Shown piece by piece: positions 43,861-52,241 of a stretch of DNA of 64,000 nt; the stretch's first letter is position 1; every line of letters begins with the position of its first letter. The position numbers were made by a program, and so were the translations under genes. A model generated the notes under the pieces. That model did not search any database. It was not told where the DNA came from and saw only the letters and a list, made by a program, of their open reading frames with translations. The stretch spans positions 124,001 to 188,000 of the forward strand of contig JAAWWE010000007.1 of NCBI GenBank assembly GCA_021404525.1, given 5' to 3'. Source of the stretch: Rhodobiaceae bacterium. Its GTDB lineage: Bacteria > Pseudomonadota > Alphaproteobacteria > Parvibaculales > Parvibaculaceae.

Positions 43861-45270
43861 GTGAGCAAAACGACATCCGGCGTCGGACGCGGCGCAACCA
43901 TCCTGCATGGGTCTGTGGGCCTGCCCACTGCCATGTTCGGTTATCCGATCGCTATATGGTTGCCCGCCTTCTATGCAGGCGAACTGGGTGTGTCGCTCGC
44001 TGTTGTCGGCACCATGATCATGCTGGCGCGTCTAACAGACGTGGTGACAGACCCTGTCATTGGCTTTCTGTCGGACCGGTCAAAACTGCCCATGGGACGC
44101 CGCAAGCCTTTCATGGTGGCCGGACTGCCGATCCTCGCCCTAGGCGTGATCATGCTCTTTCTGCCGAACCAGCTTGGCTTTTCCTCGGTTGGGCCGGTAC
44201 ATCTGGTCCTATGGATCAGCATTATGTTTTTGGGCTCCACGCTGGTCTATATCCCATATTACGCTTGGGGCGCTGAGCTTTCGCCTGACTATAATGAGCG
44301 CAGCCGCATCACGGCGGTCCGGGAAATTTTCATCCTGGTCGGCCTTGCGTTTGCGGCGGCAATTCCGTTCGGCGTGGAGCTGGTCAACGGCGAGGGGGCG
44401 GGGCGTGATCCCGGTCTGGTGCTTGAAGCCATGGCCTGGGCTATTGTGATCTTGATGCCCTCATTAGTGCTGCTCGTTGTCTGGCGCGTCGTCGAGCCAA
44501 CATCGGAAGTTCGAAAAGACGTCCCGCTTTTGGATGGGCTCCGGCTTGTGCTGCGCAATGGCCCCATGGTGCGCGTACTCGCCATCGTGCTGATCGTCAC
44601 CGGCGGTGAGGCATTCCGAAATGCCCTGTCGCTTTTCTTCATGCGCGACGTGATCGGCATTAACAGCATCGGCTCACTCTATTTCATCTATTTCGGTGCA
44701 GGCTTGGCAGCCATTCCGTTCTGGTTATGGCTTGGCCGCAAGATGGGAAAGCACAAAGCCTTTGCGGTCTGTATGGCGACGGTCGCTGCAATCTCCATCG
44801 CGACCTATTTTCTGGGTCCAGGCGACGTAACCCCGTTTACATTGCTCTTCATTGCAAAAGGCTTCTGCTTTGGCGGCCTGCAGTTCCTGCCTCTGTCCAT
44901 GCTCGCCGATGTGGTGGACGTGGACACCGCAAGGTCCAAGGGCGAAAGAGCGGGAACCTTCTTTGCAATCTCCGGCATGACGGCAAAGCTTGCAACGGCA
45001 TTCGGCACCGGCATTTCGCTGAATGTTGTCGCGTTTTTCGGTTTCAATCCGTCAGGGGACGCAGGGGTCAACGGAGCGACCGAACTGAATTGGCTGGCAA
45101 TCAACTACGCCATCATGCCCGCGGTTTTCTTTATTGGAGCATTGTGGCTGACATGGAACTATCCGCTGACTGCCGAACGTCAAGCACGGCTGCGCGGTCT
45201 GATTGAGCGACGAACCGCGCGTTTGCAGGCAGAAGCAGCCTCTCTCACCCGCGCTGGCGAAACCAGCTGA
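43861..45270 (+). CDS. GPH-family (MFS) cation symporter
   Basis: The 469-residue protein has about 12 helices and the GPH signatures LARLTDVVTDPVIGFLSDRS with GRRKPFM, then YIPYYAWGAELSPDYNERSRITAVRE. The family imports glycosides, pentosides or hexuronides with sodium or protons, and has wider members. The start is the GTG at 43861. Its place between a paraoxonase-like and an amidohydrolase gene argues that its substrate need not be a sugar. Confidence 0.87.
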   Translation: MSKTTSGVGRGATILHGSVGLPTAMFGYPIAIWLPAFYAGELGVSLAVVGTMIMLARLTDVVTDPVIGFLSDRSKLPMGRRKPFMVAGLPILALGVIMLFLPNQLGFSSVGPVHLVLWISIMFLGSTLVYIPYYAWGAELSPDYNERSRITAVREIFILVGLAFAAAIPFGVELVNGEGAGRDPGLVLEAMAWAIVILMPSLVLLVVWRVVEPTSEVRKDVPLLDGLRLVLRNGPMVRVLAIVLIVTGGEAFRNALSLFFMRDVIGINSIGSLYFIYFGAGLAAIPFWLWLGRKMGKHKAFAVCMATVAAISIATYFLGPGDVTPFTLLFIAKGFCFGGLQFLPLSMLADVVDVDTARSKGERAGTFFAISGMTAKLATAFGTGISLNVVAFFGFNPSGDAGVNGATELNWLAINYAIMPAVFFIGALWLTWNYPLTAERQARLRGLIERRTARLQAEAASLTRAGETS

Positions 45271-45290
45271 GAGCCCACTCGGAGGAAAGA

Positions 45291-47027
45291 ATGAGCGATT
45301 TTGATCTGATAATTCGAGGCGGCACGGTACTCGATGGCACGGGAACGCAGGGCTACGCGGCGGACGTCGCGGTGAAGGCAGGCCGCATTGTTGCCGTTGG
45401 TCAGTTGGAAGGACCGGCATCTGAAGAGATTGACGCGACAGGCAAGCTCGTAACACCCGGCTGGGTTGATGTTCACACCCACTATGACGGTCAGGTGACT
45501 TGGGACAGCTTTGTGACCCCGTCGTCCTTGCACGGGGCGACAACGGTTGTGATGGGTAATTGTGGCGTTGGGTTTGCGCCGGTGCGCCAGCAGGACCACA
45601 AAACGCTGATCAGTTTGATGGAGGGCGTCGAGGACATTCCAGGTGCCGCTCTCCATGAGGGGTTGAGCTGGAACTGGGAGAGTTTCCCGGAATATCTCGA
45701 TGCAATCGAAGAACGGCCGCACGATATTGATGTGGCCGCACAGGTGCCCCACGGCGCGCTCCGTGTCTATGTCATGGGAGAACGCGGCGCGGCGCTGGAA
45801 AAAGCATCAGACAATGATATTGCTGAGATGGCGCGCCTCAATAGAGAGGCCGTCGAAGCCGGCGCGTTGGGATTTACCACGTCGCGAACGATCCTGCATA
45901 AGACCGCTGAAGGCGAAGCTGTTCCCACCTATGACGCTGCCCGTGAGGAACTGTTGGGCATTGCCGAAGAGATGGGAAAGTCCGGCGCAGGCGTGCTGCA
46001 GCTGGTGAGCGACTTTGCAGATATTCAGATTGAATTTGAAACACTCACCGAAATGGCCCGTCTTTCAGGCCGACCTTTGAGTCTTTCTTTGGCGCAGGCT
46101 GATGTCATGCCGGGGCGCTACAGGGAACTGCTTGCAAAACTCGAAGAAGCCAACCGCGCCGGTCTTGAGATGCGTGGCCAGGTCGCAAACCGCCCCGTCG
46201 GCCTATTGCTCGGTCTGCAAGGTTCCGTACATCCCTTCATCACCTATCCGTCTTACCGGGCGATTGCGGATCTGCCGCTTGCGGAGAGGGTCGCGAAGAT
46301 GCGAGAGACGGATTTCCGGAACCAGCTTCTCTCCGAAGAGCCGCAGAAGGGGAATGTGTTCGCGAACCACATCGCGAGTTCCTACGACAAAATGTTTCAG
46401 CTGGGCGATCCACCCAACTATGAACCGGAGCCGTCAACCAGCGTTGCCGCCATGGCCAAGCGGCAGGGCAAACGGTCGGATGAGCTGGCCTATGACATCT
46501 TGCTGCAGAACGAGGGGCGCGAATTTCTCTACTTCCCGTTCCTGAACTATGCGGAGTTCTCGCTCGATGCGACGAAAGAAATGCTCGAGAGCGACTATAC
46601 AATTCCCGGTCTCTCAGATGGCGGCGCGCACGTGGGAGCGATCTGTGACGGCAGCTTTCCGACCTATATGCTGACCCACTGGGCGCGGGACAGAACCCGA
46701 GGTGACCGGTTTGATCTTGCCTGGCTCGTGAAAAGACAGACACGAGACACGGCAGTATCGATGGGTTTGCTGGATCGCGGACTGATCGCACCTGGCTACA
46801 AAGCAGATCTCAACGTGATCGACTTTGAAAAGCTCCGGCTCCATCCACCCCATATGATCTTTGATCTGCCTGCCAACACCCGTCGTCTCATGCAGGAAGC
46901 TGACGGCTATGTCGCGACAATTGTAAGTGGGGAAGTGATCCGTCGGGATGGAAAAGCGACTGGTGCATTGCCCGGTAAACTTGTCCGCGGGGCACAAGAA
47001 CCGCCCTCAAAGCTTGCGGCTGAATAA
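45291..47027 (+). CDS. N-acyl-D-amino-acid deacylase-like amidohydrolase
   Basis: The 578-residue metallohydrolase has DLIIRGGTVLDGTG at the start, the metal-binding HTHYDGQ (His62, His64) and GNCGVGFAPV, with a late SDGGAHVGA. The C-terminal GYKADLNVIDFEKL completes the composite domain. It belongs to the D-aminoacylase branch of the amidohydrolase superfamily. The substrate may be an N-acyl amino acid or another amide or lactam. CGGAGGAAAG precedes its ATG, 20 bases after the symporter gene. Confidence 0.88.
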   Translation: MSDFDLIIRGGTVLDGTGTQGYAADVAVKAGRIVAVGQLEGPASEEIDATGKLVTPGWVDVHTHYDGQVTWDSFVTPSSLHGATTVVMGNCGVGFAPVRQQDHKTLISLMEGVEDIPGAALHEGLSWNWESFPEYLDAIEERPHDIDVAAQVPHGALRVYVMGERGAALEKASDNDIAEMARLNREAVEAGALGFTTSRTILHKTAEGEAVPTYDAAREELLGIAEEMGKSGAGVLQLVSDFADIQIEFETLTEMARLSGRPLSLSLAQADVMPGRYRELLAKLEEANRAGLEMRGQVANRPVGLLLGLQGSVHPFITYPSYRAIADLPLAERVAKMRETDFRNQLLSEEPQKGNVFANHIASSYDKMFQLGDPPNYEPEPSTSVAAMAKRQGKRSDELAYDILLQNEGREFLYFPFLNYAEFSLDATKEMLESDYTIPGLSDGGAHVGAICDGSFPTYMLTHWARDRTRGDRFDLAWLVKRQTRDTAVSMGLLDRGLIAPGYKADLNVIDFEKLRLHPPHMIFDLPANTRRLMQEADGYVATIVSGEVIRRDGKATGALPGKLVRGAQEPPSKLAAE

Positions 47028-47028
47028 G

Positions 47029-47994
47029 TTACTCTGGTGGAGGTGCATCCATCGCAAGGCGAAAGCTCACCATGGATTGCCGGGCAATGGGTGACAAAGA
47101 GTAACGGGTCTCAGGCCGGACAGGCCCAGGCGCATCCGTCCATGAATGCCCTCTCAAGGCATATTCTGCGCAAACCGGATCGGTAAGTGGGGAACCGTCG
47201 GTTGGCAGACCCTCATAGCTTCCTATCCAGCAATCGGTGGTCCACTCCCAGGCATTGCCTATCATGTCGAAGAGTCCATTGGGGTTCGGCTGATAGCTGG
47301 CGACGGGCGCTGTATAGAGCGCGCCATCATCGCAAGGCTCACCTGCTTTTGCCGTTTTGTTCTTAGAGGTGAGGTCAGGCACATTGCCGAAATTGCACAC
47401 GTCATATCGCGTGCCCCAGAAAGGTGTCGGTAGGTTTGCTGCGCTCGCAAGATGCCATTCTGCTTCGCTAGGAAGTCTATAGGTTGCCCCGTCACGCTCG
47501 GACGCCCAGGCGATATAGGCGAGCGCATCCTCACGCGATACGCAGACGACGGGATCGGACTCGCTCTGGTCGAAGCCGGGATCACGCCAGTCTGCGGTCT
47601 CGTCTTGCGCCCATCCATACTGAGTATAAGTCCAGCAGCCAAGACGAGTTCGGTGGCCGGTCTCTTCTGCAAAGACAGAAAACTGCGCGCGGGTTACCTG
47701 CGTAACAGCCATCATGAAGGGCTTTACAATGGTGATCGCAACAGCTGGAAGTTCGTCCGGCCCCATCTGATCACCCTGAACATCTGCACCCATGGTGAAA
47801 CTGTCCGGCTCAATCATTTCAAATTTTGAGCAGGTGCCACAATCCGCCTCTTCTCCGAAAGCTTCGCCTGCCGCATTCGCGGCAGTAATCAGTGGGAGGG
47901 ACAAGGCCAATGCGGCGGCGAACATACAATTGACAATGTGATTGAGGATCGGTGGTCTGAAAATCATGCCTAAGTCTTTCGCGAAGACTGACAT
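47029..47994 (-). CDS. SUMF1-fold (formylglycine-generating-enzyme-like) exported protein, cysteines missing
   Basis: The 321-residue protein (alternative ATG 47967) has an N-terminal export signal (AAALALSLPLI, cleaved near ANA). It then shows the SUMF1 motifs GADVQGDQMGPDELPA, PVVCVSREDALAYIAWAS, YRLPSEAEWHLASAAN, NAWEWTTDCW and a final SFRLAMD. The C-terminal stretch where formylglycine-generating enzymes carry their two catalytic cysteines reads LRGHSWTDAPG with none. It is therefore unlikely to activate sulfatases and may be a structural or PvdO-like relative. Confidence 0.82.
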   Translation of the reverse strand: MSVFAKDLGMIFRPPILNHIVNCMFAAALALSLPLITAANAAGEAFGEEADCGTCSKFEMIEPDSFTMGADVQGDQMGPDELPAVAITIVKPFMMAVTQVTRAQFSVFAEETGHRTRLGCWTYTQYGWAQDETADWRDPGFDQSESDPVVCVSREDALAYIAWASERDGATYRLPSEAEWHLASAANLPTPFWGTRYDVCNFGNVPDLTSKNKTAKAGEPCDDGALYTAPVASYQPNPNGLFDMIGNAWEWTTDCWIGSYEGLPTDGSPLTDPVCAEYALRGHSWTDAPGPVRPETRYSLSPIARQSMVSFRLAMDAPPPE

Positions 47995-48113
47995 GTGTCA
48001 ATTCACAGAACCTAAAAGTGGCAGACACTTGAGATGTACGAAGAATGGTTTTGGAGAGTGGCCATTCAACACTCTCTTTTTCGGAACACTTACAAGGCCT
48101 GAGGAGGCAGATG

Positions 48114-48524
48114 ATGGCAACCGCAACCCCTAAGCGAAAAACAGCGAAGAAGAAAGCTGCCAAACGCCCAGCCGCCAAAAAGAAAGCAGCGAAAAAGGCG
48201 CCAGCCAGAAAAAGGGTCGCCGCGAAAACTGCAACGTCAAAGAAGCGGGCCACGCACCAAACAAAACTTGATCAGCAGATAAAGGCGATTTCCAAGGAGA
48301 TTGATCGGGTGGAGCGCGAAGGCAAGAAGGTCTTGAAAGACGCCCAGAAGCGGTATGACAAGACCGTCAAGCAGTTACATGGGGAACGCGCCCGCCTGGA
48401 GAAACAGGTTGATACACTGGCGGCTAAAAGCGAGCTAGCCTACGACGATGTACGCAAAGGCATTGAGGCGGCTTACCGCGATCTCTCCAAAGCCGTGAAG
48501 CAGGCTTACAAGCATTTCTCCTGA
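48114..48524 (+). CDS. Lysine/alanine-rich histone H1-like protein with coiled-coil tail
   Basis: From ATG 48114 (GAGGAGG 6 bases ahead) the protein has 136 residues. The first 48 are almost only lysine, alanine, arginine and proline in AAKKKAAK-type repeats, like histone H1 tails, AlgP or HU extensions. Residues 50-130 form a charged heptad-like coiled coil (LDQQIKAISKEIDRVEREGK). A nucleic-acid-binding or nucleoid-organising role is likely but unproven. The gene is isolated, with a terminator-like hairpin after it. Confidence 0.8.
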   Translation: MATATPKRKTAKKKAAKRPAAKKKAAKKAPARKRVAAKTATSKKRATHQTKLDQQIKAISKEIDRVEREGKKVLKDAQKRYDKTVKQLHGERARLEKQVDTLAAKSELAYDDVRKGIEAAYRDLSKAVKQAYKHFS

Positions 48525-48550
48525 AAACGTGCAGTGCCTGCTGAACGGAT

Positions 48551-48581
48551 GGGCGCTCCTTGTGGGAGCGGCCCTTCTTTT
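48551..48581 (+). terminator. Terminator after the lysine-rich protein gene
   Basis: GGGCGCTCC (48551-48559) pairs with GGGAGCGGCCC (48564-48574) with one bulge around a TTGT loop, followed by TTCTTTT. The stem and T-run fit an intrinsic terminator 26 bases after the stop codon. Confidence 0.7.
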
Positions 48582-48671
48582 GGCACGACCAGTGCAATAT
48601 CCCTTGCCGTCGCGTGGCCTTCACGCTTTACTCCCGCCATCGAAATTCAAAAGCGTTGACGGAGAGAAAAC

Positions 48672-49610
48672 ATGAACCGGGTTTGTGAACATCTGGGCTC
48701 GAAATACCCCATCGTGCAGGCCCCGATGGGCTGGATTGCGCGGTCGCAATTGGCCTCTGCGGTATGCGAGGCGGGCGGCATGGGGATCATTGAGACCTCG
48801 TCGGGGGAAACAGAAGCCTGTCAGGCTGAAATCCGGAAGATGCAGGAAATCACCGACAAACCCTTTGGCGTGAACCTGCCCATCATGTTTCTGCGCGAAA
48901 AGGCGATCCTGGACTTTGTCTGCGAGAGCGGCGTGAAATTTGTCACGACCTCTGCCGGTAGCCCTAAAAAGTTTATTGGTCCGCTGAAAGACGCGGGCAT
49001 CACCGTCTATCACGCAGTGCCCACCGTTGATGCTGCTGTCAAATGTGCAGACGCAGGTGTCGACGGACTGGTTGTTGAAGGCGCTGAAGGCGGTGGTTTT
49101 AAAAACCCTGAAGAAGTCTCCACTCTGGTCTTGCTGCAGGCGATCCGCGCAAAAGTCGATATTCCCCTGATTGCAGCGGGCGGCATTTCCGACGGTAAAG
49201 GCATGGCAGCAGCTTTTGCGCTCGGTGCTGAAGGGGTTCAAATGGGAACCCGTTTTGTGAGTTCTGCTGAGAGCCCCGTTCACGCAAATTACAAGAATGC
49301 GATCCTGGATGCGGATGAAGCTGGGACTTGGGTCCTGAATAAAAAGGCATCGCCCTGCATCCGCGCCCTCAAAACAGAGCGCACAGCGAAAATCCATGAA
49401 GACGGGTTGATGCCAGCTGACACGTTCGCAAACCTACTCGACCTCTATTTCGGGGGGGACATGGAAGCGAGCGTTGGCCTTGCAGGCCAGTCTGTAGGGC
49501 TTATCGATGAAATCAAGCCGGTGAAGCAAATCATTGATGAAACCGTGGCAGAGTTTTTCGAGATAACGGGCCGCTTAGGCGCCTGTGCGGAAAACAAGAA
49601 CTTCGGTTAG
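48672..49610 (+). CDS. Nitronate monooxygenase / FabK-like flavoprotein
   Basis: The 312-residue TIM-barrel flavoprotein has YPIVQAPMGWIA, GGMGIIETSSGE, PFGVNLPIM and the phosphate-binding IPLIAAGGISDGKGMAAAFALGAEGVQMGTRF. In nitronate monooxygenases and FabK the loop reads EAGGH with a catalytic histidine; here it is EGAEGGGF with phenylalanine. The protein may thus act on another substrate. GGAGAG precedes the ATG; the GH1 gene follows 24 bases after the stop and may be co-transcribed. Confidence 0.85.
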   Translation: MNRVCEHLGSKYPIVQAPMGWIARSQLASAVCEAGGMGIIETSSGETEACQAEIRKMQEITDKPFGVNLPIMFLREKAILDFVCESGVKFVTTSAGSPKKFIGPLKDAGITVYHAVPTVDAAVKCADAGVDGLVVEGAEGGGFKNPEEVSTLVLLQAIRAKVDIPLIAAGGISDGKGMAAAFALGAEGVQMGTRFVSSAESPVHANYKNAILDADEAGTWVLNKKASPCIRALKTERTAKIHEDGLMPADTFANLLDLYFGGDMEASVGLAGQSVGLIDEIKPVKQIIDETVAEFFEITGRLGACAENKNFG

Positions 49611-49634
49611 CTCCATAAATCTGGGGAGGGCAAG

Positions 49635-50855
49635 ATGGGCAAGTTTCCAGAGGGCTTCATCTGGGGGACCGCAACCGCGGCCCACCAGGTGGAGGGCAAT
49701 AACACCTCAAACGACTTTTGGTTGATGGAACACACTGAACCGACAATGTTCAAAGAACCGTCGGGAGATGCCTGCGACCAATTCCATCTCTATGAGCAGG
49801 ACGTTCGACTCCTCAAAGAGCTTGGCTTTAACGCCTACCGCTTCTCAGTCGAGTGGGCGCGGGTGGAGCCTGAAAAAGGAGAAGTCTCCAACGCGGCATT
49901 GGAACACTATCGGCGCATGACTGCTTTTGTGAGAGAGCAGGGGCTCACGCCGATTGTCACACTCCACCACTTTACATCGCCTCTCTGGTTTGCGCGGGAA
50001 GGCGGTTTTGCAGCGGAAGATGGTCCCGCCCATTTTGCGAACTATGCGGGCATCATGGCGGACGTGTTGGGGAAAGATTGGGGGCAGGTCTGCACCATCA
50101 ATGAAATCAACATTCCCATGCGTTTCTTTCATGACGGCATGTTGGGTGATCAGGCGCGTCTGGCGCCGTTCCTGAAGGCAGCACAGAAGCGATGCGGGTC
50201 TGATGACTTTTCCTCCTTCTTTATTGGCGACATAGAAGGCGCTGCAGAAGGCATGAAGAAGGGGCATCGTCTCGCAGTAGAGGCGATCCGCGCACGAGCG
50301 CCGGAAACACCCGTGGGCGTTACATTGGCGATACAGGATGAACAGGCGATTGAAGGCGGCGAAGCGTTGCGGGATGCCGCCCGCGCCCGGTGCATTGATG
50401 CCTTTCTCGACATTACCAAAGGCGATGACTTTGTCGGCGTGCAAACCTATTCCCGGTCAATTTATGGACCGGAAGGTAAGCTCAAAGTGTCTGATGATGT
50501 TGAGAAAACGCAGATGGGCTATGAGTTCTACCCTGAAGCTCTGGAAGCAACCATTCGCTATACGGCCGACTATACCGGTCTGCCGGTCATCGTAACTGAA
50601 AGTGGTATTGGGACTGATGATGATACGAGACGTCGTGCTTACGTGGAGCGCGCGCTCAAAGGTGTGCAGAACTGCCTCGCTGACGGCATCGACGTTCGCG
50701 GTTATTGCTACTGGTCCATGCTCGACAATTTTGAGTGGATGTTGGGGTATAAACCAACTTTCGGTCTGATCGCTGTCGATCGCATCACCCAAACGCGGAC
50801 CGTGAAGCCGAGTGCCCAGTGGCTGGGTAACATCGCCAAAGCCAACGCGTTTTAG
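49635..50855 (+). CDS. Glycoside hydrolase family 1 protein (beta-glucosidase/galactosidase)
   Basis: The 406-residue protein has FPEGFIWGTATAAHQVEG at the start, acid/base Glu157 in TINEIN and nucleophile Glu322 in IVTESGIG. Close to the end it has YWSMLDNFEWMLGYKPTFGL. It is shorter than most GH1 enzymes (about 440-480), and the usual NEP is NEI. No signal peptide is present, so it works on imported disaccharides, perhaps those brought in by the GPH symporter at 52242. GGGGAGGG precedes the ATG. Confidence 0.92.
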   Translation: MGKFPEGFIWGTATAAHQVEGNNTSNDFWLMEHTEPTMFKEPSGDACDQFHLYEQDVRLLKELGFNAYRFSVEWARVEPEKGEVSNAALEHYRRMTAFVREQGLTPIVTLHHFTSPLWFAREGGFAAEDGPAHFANYAGIMADVLGKDWGQVCTINEINIPMRFFHDGMLGDQARLAPFLKAAQKRCGSDDFSSFFIGDIEGAAEGMKKGHRLAVEAIRARAPETPVGVTLAIQDEQAIEGGEALRDAARARCIDAFLDITKGDDFVGVQTYSRSIYGPEGKLKVSDDVEKTQMGYEFYPEALEATIRYTADYTGLPVIVTESGIGTDDDTRRRAYVERALKGVQNCLADGIDVRGYCYWSMLDNFEWMLGYKPTFGLIAVDRITQTRTVKPSAQWLGNIAKANAF

Positions 50856-50862
50856 AAACTAA

Positions 50863-50912
50863 AAGCGCGTGCCGCTGACTCAAGGAGGAGTGTCGAGCCA
50901 GGGCACGCGCTT
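50863..50912. repeat. Perfect 11-base inverted repeat between convergent genes
   Basis: AAGCGCGTGCC (50863-50873) and GGCACGCGCTT (50902-50912) are exact reverse complements around a 28-base loop containing AAGGAGGAG. It lies 8 bases after the GH1 stop. A terminator or structured 3' RNA is possible, but no T-run follows. Confidence 0.55.
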
Positions 50913-50948
50913 GGTGACTCCTGTAGGCCTGCGAACGAACAGGAGCCG

Positions 50949-50970
50949 TGCGGGGGACCACCTCCCCGCA
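50949..50970 (-). terminator. GC-rich hairpin after the gene at 50976-51476
   Basis: TGCGGGG (50949-50955) and CCCCGCA (50964-50970) form a perfect 7-base stem just beyond the stop codon of the minus-strand gene. No T-run follows on that strand, so termination is only possible. Confidence 0.35.
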
Positions 50971-50975
50971 ACCGA

Positions 50976-51476
50976 TTAGTGAAGGACGGGCATACCGTTT
51001 GGCCAACTCTGCTGTTGAAGATGGAATGCTGGCCGTAGGTGGACGCCTGCGGCGGTGAGCGCCAGGGCCAGATGTTGTCCCGATTGACGGGCAGCGTCTG
51101 ATAGGTTTGAGGGGATCGGCGCGTCACCAAGAGAGGCAGACTGAAACTGGTCGACCAGGGTCAGCACGCGGGCTTCGTCCGCCTGGAGGGATTGCCGTTT
51201 GAAACAGGGAGATCCAAGCGGGCGTCCGAATTGCGTTTCAAGGTCTTTTAGAAAATCAAGGAACCGAGGGAGAGCTTCCGGCGCATCGATGGCGGCAAAT
51301 GCTGCTTCGAGCCTGACCCGCCCACACCCGCAATCTAATCCCTGATGGGTGGCGCGGGTGGCCCAAACGACAAACTGCTCTGCAAAGCTCAGCATCGAGA
51401 GATCAGTGCCAGGCTGGTACCGCTCTGTCGTTGGGCGCCTGCCGTCTGGTCGGGGAGAGAACTCCAGCACTTTCAT
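50976..51476 (-). CDS. Protein of unknown function behind a Fur-box-like site
   Basis: The 166-residue protein starts at ATG 51476 with AAGGAG nine bases ahead. It is predicted soluble and mostly helical, with a CGCG motif (LDCGCGRVRLEAAFAA) and one further cysteine (SPCFKR). I recognise no family. Its upstream region carries two TGATAATGAA repeats 35-56 bases before the start, close to the Fur-box consensus, so iron-responsive control is a reasonable inference. Confidence 0.6.
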   Translation of the reverse strand: MKVLEFSPRPDGRRPTTERYQPGTDLSMLSFAEQFVVWATRATHQGLDCGCGRVRLEAAFAAIDAPEALPRFLDFLKDLETQFGRPLGSPCFKRQSLQADEARVLTLVDQFQSASLGDAPIPSNLSDAARQSGQHLALALTAAGVHLRPAFHLQQQSWPNGMPVLH

Positions 51477-51510
51477 CTGTATGGCTCCTTGAGGTCATGT
51501 TGCTCCATCT

Positions 51511-51532
51511 TGATAATGAAAGTGATAATGAA
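51511..51532. promoter_or_regulatory. Fur-box-like direct repeat
   Basis: TGATAATGAA occurs twice with a 12-base period (51511-51520 and 51523-51532). By eye the first window matches 14 of 19 positions of the classical GATAATGATAATCATTATC Fur consensus. It lies in the promoter region of the gene starting at 51476. Confidence 0.45.
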
Positions 51533-51588
51533 TCGCAAGAGGAAAATGCAAGAAAATTAGCAAGCGTTTCATCGGGTGATGGACGAGG

Positions 51589-52074
51589 CTAGGAGAGCGC
51601 GGTTGGGGAGACAATCACGCCATCGCGGTCAGCATAGAGCCAAGCTCCCGGCGTGAACGTGACACCGGCAAAGGTGACAGGCAGGTCGAGATCGCCGAGA
51701 CCCTTTTTGATGCTTTTGCGCGGATGATGCCCGATCGCCTTAATACCCACCTTTTCGGCCTCAAGCTCGTCTCTGTCGCGAACACAGCCAAAGATCAAAA
51801 CGCCAGCCCATCCATTTTGCGCGGCCAGCTGAGCGAGATTGCCACCAAAGAGGGCACACCGTAGTGAGCCACCACCATCGACAACCAGCACACGCCCGTC
51901 ACCGGGGCCTTCGACCGCCGCGCGGACAAGCGCATTATCTTCAAACACTTTGAGGGTGGTGATGGGACCGTGAAAGCGGGTTTCACCGCCATAGTCGAAA
52001 AAGACCGGATCGACATGGGCAATGCTGTCGGCGTGTGCATCGCTCAGGTCTGTCGTTGCTAAAGATGTCGACAT
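51589..52074 (-). CDS. rraA: RraA family protein (RNase E regulator / aldolase fold)
   Basis: The 161-residue protein (ATG 52074 preceded by GAGGAG) has the RraA core [38 protein letters not shown] and GCVRDRDEL. RraA inhibits RNase E in E. coli; the same fold includes 4-hydroxy-4-methyl-2-oxoglutarate/4-carboxy-4-hydroxy-2-oxoadipate aldolases. The length equals E. coli RraA. No RNase or protocatechuate genes are adjacent, so either role is open. Confidence 0.87.
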   Translation of the reverse strand: MSTSLATTDLSDAHADSIAHVDPVFFDYGGETRFHGPITTLKVFEDNALVRAAVEGPGDGRVLVVDGGGSLRCALFGGNLAQLAAQNGWAGVLIFGCVRDRDELEAEKVGIKAIGHHPRKSIKKGLGDLDLPVTFAGVTFTPGAWLYADRDGVIVSPTALS

Positions 52075-52176
52075 TGTGGGCTCCTCAATCATCTGCTGGA
52101 CGTTGCTATAGCGCGCGTAGTGGTCAAGGCCAAGGGGCCCAGAGGAAATAGCTACATCCTTTGATGTAATGCGCTA

Positions 52177-52190
52177 GTTTGTTTTCAAAC
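52177..52190. promoter_or_regulatory. Palindrome upstream of the second GPH symporter
   Basis: GTTTG-TTTT-CAAAC is a perfect short inverted repeat about 52 bases before the symporter start and may be an operator. The remaining sequence between the two divergent genes (52075-52241) shows no other feature. Confidence 0.3.
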
Positions 52191-52241
52191 ATGATTTGAT
52201 CGGCCGACGGGTGGCAACAAACCCGTATCCTTGGGGGAAAA

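Noticed and set aside
47029..47994. Functional formylglycine-generating enzyme
   Set aside because: The fold is right, but the two catalytic cysteines are absent and the protein has a signal peptide.
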